The translations under genes and the position numbers were made by a program. This document shows, in pieces, positions 23,526 to 34,224 of a stretch of DNA of 64,000 nt. The notes beneath the pieces were generated by a model, which saw only the letters and a list, made by a program, of their open reading frames with translations, was not told the origin of the DNA and searched no databases. This DNA comes from Triglochin maritima (lineage: Eukaryota; Streptophyta; Magnoliopsida; Alismatales; Juncaginaceae): the NCBI GenBank assembly GCA_963682175.1, contig OY821775.1:29758053-29822052 (forward strand), given 5' to 3'. Position 1 is the stretch's first letter, and each line of letters begins with the position of its first letter.

Positions 23526-23820
23526 TGAAGAATGAGATGAGGAAAGAAAGAGAGGGAAGCAGAGAAGATTGGATAGAAATAGAGAGGAAGAGAAAAGAGA
23601 AAGAGAAATATAAAATCAAAGAGCGGGAGTGAAAGGAAGAGAAGAAGAAAAAGGGAGAGAGAGAGGGAGAAAGAAGAGACAGGAGGGAGGGAGAGCGAGA
23701 GAAGGAGGAGGAGAAGGAGGGAGTGGAGGAGAGGAATAATAGGCAGAGAGAAAAGGAGAGGGATAAGTGTGAGAGAAAAAAAGGAGGAAAGAGAAGCTCT
23801 GGGGAGGCATGGTGAAACCT
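23526..23820 (+). repeat. purine-rich (GA) tract, probable leader of LINE-2
   Basis: About 290 bp almost without pyrimidines on the plus strand. It directly follows the LINE-1 poly-A and precedes the conserved LINE leader (GCATGGTGAAACCTATG...). The LINE-3 leader (minus, about 46036-45930) also starts with a shorter GA-rich run before GCATGCGAAACCTTTG, so the tract is most simply an expanded LINE 5' UTR. The long Leu/Ser/Pro-rich open frames on its opposite strand are a composition effect. Confidence 0.6.
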
Positions 23821-23880
23821 ATGTTTTTCTAGGTTGTTTCTTGCAGTTTTTTCATCTTTTACTCTTGATTTCCTACTCTA

Positions 23881-25788
23881 ATGGAACATTTAGAGCGTTC
23901 TAGCCATGATCCAAGGTTGTTGGAGGACGGTGGCAACCTAGAGCTCCCTCCAATAGTACTCTCTAGCTGTGGAAATGCGGCTAATGCAAGTGTCGAGCTT
24001 GTTCCTCCCAAAAAGGATGGGGAATTTCGACCAAAGAAGTGGTCTGAGTTGTTTCGTGCTGGAGTAAAGGCAAAGACAACCCTTGAGTTCATCCAACGCG
24101 GGTTGAAGGATGGAGCAAACGTTGTGGTGTGCACTAAGCAACAAGTAGTGGATGCACTGAAATCGTAGGATAAGGTCCTATTTGGGTATTTCGTGGACTT
24201 CAAACCCTATTTACCAACTCTTGAGAGGTATTTACACAAGCTTTGGGAGCTTCAAGGGAGTGTGGAGGTGATTTGTTGCCGGAATGGGTTCCTACTTTTT
24301 CGCTTCAAGTTGGAGGAGGACCGTAAACATGTGCTTGAGCGAGGTGCATGGTTCGTTCGGGGCACCCCTTAGTGGTGCAACAGTGGACGCCAGAAGTGGT
24401 TATGGAGAGAAGAAAAATGTCATCCATTCCGATTTGGATAAGGATGTCGGAGCTAGACCTTCGTTTTTGGTCTCCATCGATTCTTAGCACCATAGCTAGT
24501 GTACTTGGACGACCGTTATACAAGGATGATAATACCGCTTCGGGGAGAAGACTCTCGTTTGCTGGGCTATGCGTGGAGGTGGATGGAGTGTTCAAGTATC
24601 CTGAGTTTGTGAATATTCAAATCGAAGGAGGGGCTTGGGAGAAGGTGGACACTGAGTATGAGTGGAAGCCGGGGCATTGTGGAGTATGTTTGGAGTTTGG
24701 GCACACTCAAGCTCGTTGCCCTCAAAGCCAATGCGAGCAGGGGAAGGTGGCTGGAAGAGTGTCTGCAAAGACCAATACAAAGGTGCAAGGTTGGGTGAAG
24801 GTTGGTCGGAAAGGAGAGAGGAAGACGAGTGGCACATCCGGGGTGGGAGAGTTTGATGAAGCGAGTGGTGCAGGAGGCGTGAAGGAGAGGGAAGCTGCTG
24901 ACCCTCTTATGGTGACCCTCCAGCATGGGGAAGGGGGAGGCGTGGGAACACATGTGGGGCCATGGGGAAGATGGATACTATAACGGAGGTGGAGACAATA
25001 ACGGAGACGAAGCCCTTAATGGAAAATGTTAGCTCTGAAACGGAGTTGGGGAGGGCTGAGATAACGGAAAGCAGTCCTTGTTGTTAGAAAGGGAACCAAT
25101 CAGCATTGAGAGTAGTGGTAGTGGAGAGATTTTACTTGCACCAACCATGGAGGAGTTCCCTCCTTTGGTGGGGACAAAGGTTGCTGCAGGATGGCATCAT
25201 GTGAGTCCAAGGAGGGAACCAATCAGGAGGCAAATTAGTGGGGGAAACAAACATTGTGCTGATCCACATATCATGGGGGATAAATCCCAAGGTGTTTCTT
25301 TGGAGGCAGCTGGACTAAACATGGCTGAAGACACTCCATGTGGAGATAACCGTAAGATACATGGTGAAGGAAAGATGCCCAGCTTTGGGGAGCAGCAAAG
25401 CAATGGCATTAGTGGAGTGGTCGGGTGCCATGCCGACCCTAGCCATCTTCGCCTAAGAGGAGTCATTGGCAGCCTGTCTAGGTCTATGAGGGACAAGACC
25501 AGCATAAAAGGGTTGGGGTGTTTCAATGCTCTAGCTGAACTTGAAGGAAGAGAGGATGAAGGAGGAAGTGCAAATGAGGGAGACAAAGAGGAATGTGCAT
25601 ATGAGCCCTCAACTCAGCATGGTGATGGGCTAAAAAGGAATGGGTGCAAGGCTACATCCCCACCACCTCCAGTGGACCTTGAGTTACTATCACCACAGCC
25701 CGAAGTGTTCCATTCCATTCGAGAGAAGGGACTAGAACAACAAAACCGAGGCGGTAAGGGACGCAAGTCCCATATTGCGAAGCAATGA
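23881..25788 (+). pseudogene. LINE-2 ORF1 (DUF4283-like, CCHC)
   Basis: Nucleic-acid-binding ORF1 of a plant L1 element, in three open blocks: 23881-24168, 24348-24983 and 25078-25788. A stop interrupts at 24166, and a frame change occurs near 24350. The N-terminal half (KWSELFRAG, VLFGYF, ERGAWFVRG, IWIRMSELD, GRPLYKDDNTASG) fits the DUF4283 RNA-binding fold. The zinc knuckle CGVCLEFGHTQARC (C-x2-C-x4-H-x4-C) follows at about 24676-24720. The last third is polar and low in complexity. Its stop (TGA, 25786-25788) overlaps the ORF2 start. Confidence 0.8.
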
Positions 25789-28700
25789 ATGTTCTAGTGT
25801 GGAACGTGCACGGTGCAAACCTCCCCGACTGTGCGCACATGATTAGGGGACAAATAAAGGAGGCCAAAGCGGATATCGTGTGCCTCGTTGACCACAAAGT
25901 GAAGCTTAAGAAATTGGAGCGATTTAGGAGAGCCATTTGGGGGCATGAATGGGCTTCGAATAGTTTGGTTACAAATTCTGGAAGGATTCTTGTTTTATGG
26001 AACGAGCTCAAGGTGGATCTCCGGGTAACCTTTGAAACAATGCAATTTCTGCAGCTTGAGGGAAGGGAGACGAGATATGGGAGAAACATAGCGAGTACAG
26101 TGGTTTATGCTGAAAATGGGTACGTGGAATGGAGGCCACTTTGGGAGGACCTTGGTCGAGCTACCCCAGCAGCCACAACGTCTTGGTTGGTTTGTGGGGA
26201 CTTCAATTGCATCAGGAAAGCTGGGGAGAAGAGGGGGGAGCGGGTATAAATGTTGTGGCCATGGATGACTTCAATGCTTGTGTGGATCGGCTCCAACTTG
26301 TGGAGGTTCCGTCTACCGGAGGAGAATTTGCGTGGTCCAATTCTTCGCATGGGGAAGAAAGCATCGAGACACGGATTGATAGAATCTTTATGTCCTATAC
26401 GTGGTTGGAGGCCTTTCCAGATTCTTACTATGTCGTGGGGGATAGGGACTTGAGTGACCACTCGATGCTCATCTAAACCACTGAAAAAGAGGGACCAAGG
26501 AAGAAGCGTATGTTTAGATTTGTGAATTTCTGGGCTGAGCATGAGATGTTTTTGGATGTGGGGAATGAGGCTTGTTCCACGAGGGTAGAAGGTACTCCCA
26601 TGTATAGATTGGTAGCAAAGTTAAATGAGGTGAAGGGGGGCACTTAAGAGATGGAGTGAGGCCACCTTTGGTCATGTGGAGCAGAAGGTTGGTGAAACTC
26701 AGCTTCGCCTTGCTGAAATCAGGAAGCAAATGGAGGGCAATCCACACGATGAGGAACTCATTCAACGTGAAAAACTTTGAAAGGAGGGCATGGACCGTGC
26801 CTTGGTCCAGGAGGAGGCTCTTGTGAGGCAGAAATCAAGGGTTCGATGTCTGCAAGAGGGTGACCGAAATTCCAGATTTTTCCATGCTTCCCTAAGAGTG
26901 AGGGGATCCACCAATAATGTGAGGAGAGTGAGTGAGGAAGGGGTGGTTATTGAGGATGAGGAAGTCATCTGTGAGGCCTTCCGAAGGCGTTTTTCTAACT
27001 TATTTTCTAGTGATTTTGAGGTCCAGCTCCTTGACCCAACTTTACCCCTCCCGAAGGTGGGGAAGATGACGCACGAGCTATTATTCAGCCACTAGATATG
27101 AACGAACTTGAAGAAGTGGTGAAACACTCGAACGTGGACAAGGCACGGGGCCCGGATGGATTTAATGCAAAAAATTTCAAGGCCGTGTGGGAGTGTGTGA
27201 AGAGGGACCTTTTCAAAGCTATCGACTCCTTCATGAGAAGTGGGAAACTCCTAAAGCAAGTTAACTACACTTCCATCACCCTTATTCCGAAGAACACGAC
27301 TCCAGCTTTGGTGGATGATTACCGACCCATTTCCCTTTGCAATATGGTATATCATTTCTTGTCAAAGATTTTGGCAAATCGATTGAAGGTACTACTTCCT
27401 AAATTGGTGGGGGAAACACAAAGTGCATTTGTGAGTGGAAGGAGAATCAGCGACAACATCTTTCTAGCCCACGAGATATGCCACAATATGCACTTGGGAG
27501 GAGGACGAGGAAGAATGTGTTTGAAGCTCGACCTTAGGAAAGCATATGATTCTATCTCTTGGCAATTCCTAGAGGAGGTACTCAAGAGGGTGGGCCTACC
27601 CGACCATTGGTGTAAACTCATGATGGCTAGTGTGCGAGCTTCCTTTGTGGTCACGGTGAATGGTTAGAACTCTAAGCCCTTTGTTGCCACGAATGGGCTG
27701 AGGCAAGGGGATCCATTAGCCCCCTACCTCTTTGTTATTTGTATGGAGGCGTTAAGTGCCATGTTCAGAATGGAGGTTGAGAGGGGCACTCTCGAACCAA
27801 CAAGGTGTGGGGATGTACAAGTCTCCCACCTCCTATTTGCGGATGATGTGATGGTATTTGCTGTTGCTACACGAGTAAATGCAAGAGTGATTAATCATAT
27901 CCTTACTGATTTCTCAGCCTTCTCTGGGCTACAATTGAACATAGCAAAGAGTCAAGTATTTATGGGAGGAGAAGCAAATCAGGGTACTTAGATTTGCTCG
28001 CACCTACGCATGGAGAGGGCTGATTTTCCGGTTACCTATGTGGGCATGGCGGGGCATTCTATGTGTCCGAGACATGGCAAAGGATAAAATCCAATACCGA
28101 GTGGAAGACGGGACAAAAATTTGGTTTTTCAAGGACCCTTGGTGTGGGCAGCTATTCTTATCTTTGCCCAGAGGAGAACGACTCTAGTACGACATGGGGA
28201 TGCCAAGGGATACTATGGTATCATATTTCATCCATGAGGGGGTTGGATCCTCCCCGAGGTCCCTAGAGATGGTGGTATTATGGCCTAGGATTTTACATAC
28301 TCCAATCCGTGGGGGCGAGACACTCCTATTCCAGAGGGAGGAAAGAGTGATGTTTTCTCAGCAAAGGAAGCATGGAGTTGGGTGGTACCTCGACAAAGGA
28401 AAGTGGGCCGGACTGATATGGTTTGGCACAAAAATCACTTACGCTTTAGAGAGCTATGCGAGGATGGCTGGTCACTAAGTCTTTCATGCGAGCTAGGGGA
28501 TCAAACCACGACCCTTTTTGTGTATTATGTGTTGAACGAGATGAGGATATGGCACATATATTCTGGGAGTGCAACTTCTCCCGACAAGTTTGGGAACAAA
28601 TCTTGGGAATACTACGGTTGGATACTAGCATCAAGCTTACTCTTGATGCGGAGGTGAAGAGGTTGCAAACGATGCGAGGGTCAAAGATGCAGCAGGTTGC

Positions 28701-28824
28701 CATGAGACTTGCTCTTGCAGCAACCATCTACGATTGTTGGCAAGAACTCATGATGGGCACACGGATTCAGGAACTTAGAGATGTTTCTGATGCGTTGAGA
28801 TTGTATGAGAGTAGTTGGGGCTAG
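25785..28824 (+). pseudogene. LINE-2 ORF2: endonuclease, reverse transcriptase, zinc-binding tail
   Basis: The ATG at 25785 overlaps the ORF1 stop as ATGA. The endonuclease (25785-26475) reads MNVLVWNVHGAN...CGDFNC...DRDLSDHSML with a frameshift near 26230. The RT is open from 27098 to 27667 and, after one in-frame stop at about 27665, to 27989. Its blocks are ARGPDGF, YRPISL, AFVSGR, LDLRKAYDS, GLRQGDPLAPYLF and HLLFADDVMVF, so the catalytic Asp pair is present. A deletion lies in the linker near 28020-28060. The C-terminal zinc-binding region CVLCVERDEDMAHIFWEC (28516-28569) is intact and ends at 28824. Copy-and-paste retrotransposition enzyme, now dead through frameshifts. Confidence 0.85.
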
Positions 28825-28991
28825 CTGAAACACCACTAGGGTGGCGAGTTAAATGTTGGTGATAGGTAGATTCTAGTTATGTACTGAGCATGACTCGAGG
28901 GCTTTAATAGATAACATTTTTGTAGGTTCTTTATGTTTACATACATATATACAATAGAGGTTATGCCTCCCTTTTGCTTTGCAAAAAAAAA

Positions 28992-29365
28992 GGGAGAACT
29001 AAGAGAGAAAGGGATAAAGGATTTTAGTTGAGAAAGCAGAGGATGGACAGACTGAGAAGGATATATATTAATAGAGAGTATGAGTGGGTGAGAGAGAAGA
29101 GAGGAGAGAGAAAGAAAGATAGAGGGAGGAGAGAGTGAGAGAGAAGTAGAGAGTAGACAAGGAGAGATAAAGATCGAGTTACATAATAGAGATAGAGACA
29201 GAGAGGGGAAGAGAGGGACAATGGAGGATAAAGAAAGAAGTGAGAGAAAGAGAGAAGGATCAAGAGTGATGGAGAGAGAGAAGGATACAAAGACAGAGAA
29301 AGAGAGAGAGAAAAAAAGGAGAGAAGAGAGAGACAAAGAAAATTAGGAGAGAGTGAAGGAGATAT
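28992..29365 (+). repeat. purine-rich (GA) tract after LINE-2 poly-A
   Basis: About 370 bp dominated by AGAGA/GGAGA with little pyrimidine, starting right after the LINE-2 poly-A. It resembles the tract at 23526-23820. It may be the leader of a further, otherwise lost LINE, or a purine-rich target into which LINE-2 inserted. Open frames on the opposite strand (28836-29485) are Leu/Ser-rich artefacts of this composition. Confidence 0.65.
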
Positions 29366-30041
29366 AACCTGAGTTTCTGGAACAACAGGAATGTTGTCAT
29401 TATCCATCAACTTAGTTTCTTCACTACAACTATCATAAGAGTGTGACAATTCTATGCAGTTATGGTCGCTATCAATGTGTTTCAATCTGGCAAATTACAA
29501 ACTAGCGGGCATTGACTATATCAAGGTCCTTCTGGATGTGCATTTAAACTAGGAATTGTGTCCCACGTTGGCTCAACTTGATAAATGCAACTAGGTTGCT
29601 CTCACAGGTTGTCAAATTGTAGGCCCAAAAATTGTTGGAAAGTATAGAAGTAGCATTTCTACTATAACCAGCACGGTTGTAGTCCAACAAACCCGAATGA
29701 GTCATTTGTGTTACATTTGACATTTTTGGTTCTGCTTCAATAGACAACATCACCACAGACTGTTGTTTGAATAGTCTCATGATTATGTGTATGGTTCAAT
29801 CATTTGTAATTAGAACATAGATCCACTCATTATTCATAGGTAATCTACCATTAAGTTTCACATCAAACATATTTCAAAAAATGTCACCACACTTGAAATA
29901 ATGGATTCCAAGTTGCATACTTACATTTAACGAAATTGAAACTAATTTGCTGGAACCACTAATATTCTTGATCGGCTGGCTACTACTATCAAATTACACT
30001 CCCCAAACTATTAACGAGTCCACTTCCTCATTACTATCCAT
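29366..30041 (-). pseudogene. possible MuDR/MULE transposase N-terminal relic
   Basis: On the minus strand a decayed reading starts at ATG 30041 (MDSNEEVDSLIVWGV). It continues through NGRLPMNNEWIYVLITND and MRLFKQQSVVMLSIEAEPKM to an acidic, Asp/Asn-rich tail (MDNDNIPVVPETQ). An N-terminal sensing-type domain followed by an acidic stretch is reminiscent of the N-terminus of plant Mutator-like transposases. The catalytic domain and any terminal inverted repeats are not visible. At least three stops interrupt it. This is an inference from pattern; a host-gene relic is possible. Confidence 0.35.
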
Positions 30042-30045
30042 AATC

Positions 30046-30736
30046 TATTGGCTTTTAGGCCTTAATCCATATTGATTTTGATGATAAATCAAACTACTCT
30101 TAATCAATCAACCTAATCAATCAAACTGGGCGAACATGATTTCATGCATTGCATATATACTCCTATAGTTGAAATCATCTTAATAGGTTGCTAAAGAGAA
30201 TGAACATATATACTTCTATGTATTGAGTCCATAGGATCATTTGTAAAGTTGAGCCCTAGGATCTATCTCAGCCAAGTTCTGTCGATCAAATGGAATTAGG
30301 TCGACTGAATTGCCTTGCATTAGGATTTTATCATAGCTAAGTTAGGTCGACCGAATGACATCAGACCAAACTGCCATGGATATTTTTGGAGTTTACTCTC
30401 TGGAATTGTCGATTAGGTCTACTGAATTATATTAGGTCGACCGAATTGCTTTGGACCTATTTTGGATTTTACTCTGACTGTCACATTAGAATCTTGACTC
30501 TTTCGGTCATCCAAATAGACAAGGTTCGATCGAACTAGCTTAAGTTTGAAAACAACCAATCTTTATTGTCTACCTTAGAATGGTGCACCGAACTCCTTTT
30601 GGTAAACCGAAATCTCTATTGGTCAAAATTGAAGTCCTTTTCTAGAGTAACCAAATGGTCATCTGAATGGAGTTTGATCGACCGAACAAACCTAGATTTC
30701 TACCCGAGCTTCAAGCGAAATTTTGCTTCTCATTGG
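30046..30736 (+). repeat. GOC-type LTR fragment (5' part)
   Basis: It begins TATTGGCTTTTAGGCCTTAATCC, matching the GOC LTR start with TG changed to TA. It carries a divergent AGGTCGACCGAATTG-type array at about 30290-30685. It is lost beyond about 30700, where the next LTR begins. No TATA, R or U5 part is present. Confidence 0.6.
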
Positions 30737-33700
30737 TGTTGAATTTCGTGCCCTAAGCATGAGTATATATTTTTTAAATTTTACAAGCAATTAGGATCGG
30801 TTTTCATTTTTTCAGCAATTTTATGTACAAAACCTCTTAATTGTATTTCGATATATATTATATGCTAATTAATATTGAAATACATAGAGTGGATCATACC
30901 TAGGGGATTATCAAATCCCTTTTACGAATCAGATGTTGGGTTACCCTTCGGATTGCCTCGGAATCACCTCCAAGTGTTCACCAAACTCTAAACAATATTA
31001 GAGAGATAGAAGATAGCCAATTAATCTCTAATTTAAGATTAGAGTCTAGATAATAACCCCTTTAATGCTTCAAAGAATTTAATCTCTCAAGCACTCAATT
31101 AATAGAAAGAATTTCGGATGGAATGATGGAGAAATATGGAGAGGAGAAAATTTTGCATTAAAATTAATTTACAAAGGAATGAGGAGAGCCCTATCTATTG
31201 ATAGGGTAGTATCCAACTCACATCATGTGCAAACCACTTACACATGATCCCTTCTTAATCTCTCCTCTAAACCACATCATGTGCGAATAACTTAGCACAT
31301 GATCTCTTATTTATTTCTCCTTTAAACCAACCATATTTTGCCACATCATCATCCCATAACTACCTTTGACAAAGGTGGATTAAATCCATCCGTTGATCAG
31401 CAAAAAATCTGTTATTAATATATGAAAAAACGTGGGCAAACGGTCAGATTAATTTTCACTATTTTTACCTTTACCAAATTTTGTATTAATATCCAACAAA
31501 ATTTGGGCTTTGCGGTTTTGAAAATTCATATGTTATAATGTTGTGGATCACAATATATTAGGTAATATCTTATCATATATAATGTCAAACATTATACCCC
31601 ATAAAATATATACATCTCATACAAATTTATTCGTTGTTCTAACCATGCCGTTATTACGACAATTGATTTTATTACTTTACCACATGTATATTATTTCATA
31701 ACACATGAAACTTAGTAGATCATATAAAACATAAAATCACATCTCTTGTTTCGCAGCTTTGTGGCGTGATGTATAGGAGGATCTAAGTTAAGTTTGCAAT
31801 GATAATAAACATTTAATATCATAAACTATAAGTGGCATCTAGGTACACAATATAGTTATCCAAATAACAAAGATGTTTTGTTCACTCGAACAGAACATGA
31901 TCAATTTTGTGATATGTAATATATTATACGAAGTAGGAAAGTGTCATCTTTGTATTCTTCTTGATCTCATATGCTAATTATAAATATGTAACTATACATA
32001 AGTTACATTATTCACATTATAATTTTGCAAATATTATACAAAGTAGGAATGTGTCATCTTTGGGGTTTTGAAAATTGATATGTTATAATGTTGTGGATCA
32101 CAATATATTAGGTAATATCTTATCGTATATAATTTCAAACATTATACCCCAAAATATATGTACATCTCATACAAATTTATTCGTTGTTCTAACCTTGTCG
32201 TTATTACGACATATTGATTTTATTATTTTACCACATGTATATTATTTCATAACACATGAAACTTAGTAGATCATATAAAACATAAAATCACATATCTTGT
32301 TCCTCAGCTTTGTTGCGTTATCTATAAGAGGATCTAAGTTAAGTTTGCAATGATAATAAACATTTAATAACATAAACTATAAGCGGTATAGGTACACATT
32401 ATAGTTACCCAAGTAACAAAGATGTTTTGTTCACTCGAACAGAACACAATCAATTTTGTGATATGTAATATATATTACAAAGTAGGAATGTGTCATCTTT
32501 GTATTCTTCTTGATCTCATATGCTAATTATAAATATGTAACTATACATAAGTTACATTATGCACATTATAATTTTGCATATATTATACAAAGTAGGAATG
32601 TGTCAACTTTGGGGTTTTGAAAATTGATATGTTATAATGTTGTGGATCACAATATATTAGGTAATATCTTATCATATATAATGTCAAACAATATACCCCA
32701 TAATATATATACATCTCATACAATTTTATTCGTTGTTCTAACCATGTCGTTATTACGACATATTGATTTTATTATTTTACCACATGTATATTATTTCAAA
32801 ACACATGAAACTTAGTAGATCATATAAAACATAAAATCACATATCTTGTTTCTCAGCTTTATTGCGTTATCTATAAGAGGATCTAAGTTATGTTTGCAAT
32901 GATAATAAACATTTAATATCATAAACTATAAGCGGTATCTAGGTACACATTATAGTTACCCAAATAACAAAGATGTTTTGTTCACTCGAACAGAACACGA
33001 TCAATTTTGTGATATGTAATATATATTACAAAGTAGAATTGTGTCATCTTTGTATTCTTCTTGATCTCATATGCTAATTATAAGTATGTAACTATACATA
33101 AGTTACATTATGCACATTATAATTTTGCATATATTATACAAAGTAGGAATGTGTCAACTTTGGGGTTTTGAAAATTGATATGTTATAATGTTGTGGATCA
33201 CAATATATTAGTTAATATATTATCATATATAATTTCAAACATTATACCCCATAATATATATACATCTCATACAATTTTATTCGTTATTCTAACCATGTCG
33301 TTATTACAACATGTTGATTTTATTATTTTACCACATGTATATTATTTCATAACACATGAAACTTAGTAGATCATATAAAACATAAAATCACATATCTTGT
33401 TTCTCAGCTTTGTTGTGTTATCTATAAGAGGATCTAAGTTATGTTTGCAATGATAATAAACATTTAATATCATAAACTATAAGCGGTATCTAGGTACACA
33501 TTATAGTTACCCAAATAACAAAGATGTTTTGTTCACTCGAACAGAACACGATCAATTTTGTGATATGTAATATATATTACAAAGTAGGAATGTGTCATCT
33601 TTGTATTCTTCTTGATCTCATATCCTAATTATAAATATGTAACTATACATAAGTTACATTATGAACATTATAATTTTGCATATATTATACAAAGTAGGAA

Positions 33701-34224
33701 TGTGTCAACTTTGGGGTTTTGAAAATTGATATGTTATAATGTTGTGGATCACAATATATTAGTTAATATCTTATCATATATAATTTCAAACATTATACCC
33801 CATAATATATATACATCTCATACAATTTTATTCGTTATTCTAACCATGTCGTTATTACAACATGTTGATTTTATTATTTTACCACATGTATATTATTTCA
33901 TAACACATGAAACTTAGTAGATCATATAAAACATAAAATCACATATCTTGTTTCTCAGCTTTATTGCGTTATCTATTAGAGGATCTAAGTTATGTTTGCA
34001 ATGATAATAAACATTTAATATCATAAACTATAAGCGGTATCTAGGTACACATTATAGTTACCCAAATAACAAAGATGTTTTGTTCACTCGAACAGAACAC
34101 GATCAATTTTGTGATATGTAATATATATTACAAAGTAGAATTGTGTCATCTTTGTATTCTTCTTGATCTCATATGCTAATTATAAGTATGTAACTATACA
34201 TAAGTTACATTATGCACATTATAA
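30737..34224 (-). repeat. copia-type LTR with internally amplified segment
   Basis: Positions 30737-31500 are a diverged counterpart of 41226-41880 in the LTR of the adjacent copia element. Shared landmarks are a CATACCTAG segment, ..GTTCACCAAACTC.AAACAA.AT, TAA.CCCCT, and the stretch around CATGTGCAA. From 31529 the sequence is the 550-bp tandem array described separately. The orientation is inferred from the neighbouring LTR (minus). The CGGTCGACCG array of its relative is not present between the two blocks. It stops abruptly at 34224, inside the fifth repeat unit. Confidence 0.65.
31529..34224. repeat. 550-bp tandem repeat, 4.9 copies, derived from LTR sequence
   Basis: Units start at 31529, 32079, 32628, 33179 and 33730 (each TATGTTATAATG), with spacings of 550, 549, 551 and 551 bp; the fifth ends after 495 bp. 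Units are AT-rich and very similar. Each matches, in order, the LTR segment 42183-42690 of the adjacent copia element, for example GGAGGATCTAA, AGCTATAAGCGGTATCTAG versus AACTATAAGCGGTATCTAG, CACTCGAAC and GTGTCATCTTTGTATT. The 63-codon open frame in each unit starts at a TTG and has no codon-like conservation; I do not consider it a gene. Confidence 0.9.

Larger units (their letters stand above)
23526..28991 (+). mobile_element. L1-type LINE-2, nearly full-length, defective
   Basis: Leader, ORF1 (23881-25788), ORF2 (25785-28824), 3' UTR and terminal poly-A (28983-28991) are present in order. It lies head to tail behind LINE-1 with no intervening sequence I can identify. Frameshifts and stops in both ORFs make it inactive, but long blocks are open, making it the best-preserved of the three LINEs. 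Confidence 0.85.

Noticed and set aside
28836..29485. Long Leu/Ser-rich open frames opposite the GA tract
   Set aside because: A pure purine strand gives pyrimidine codons (Leu, Ser, Phe, Pro) and few stops on the other strand; composition artefact. The same applies to 23616-23810.
32075..33917. Four 63-codon open frames repeated every 550 bp
   Set aside because: They start at TTG, lie inside the LTR-derived satellite, have no domain, and their similarity follows the DNA repeat. Not a gene family.
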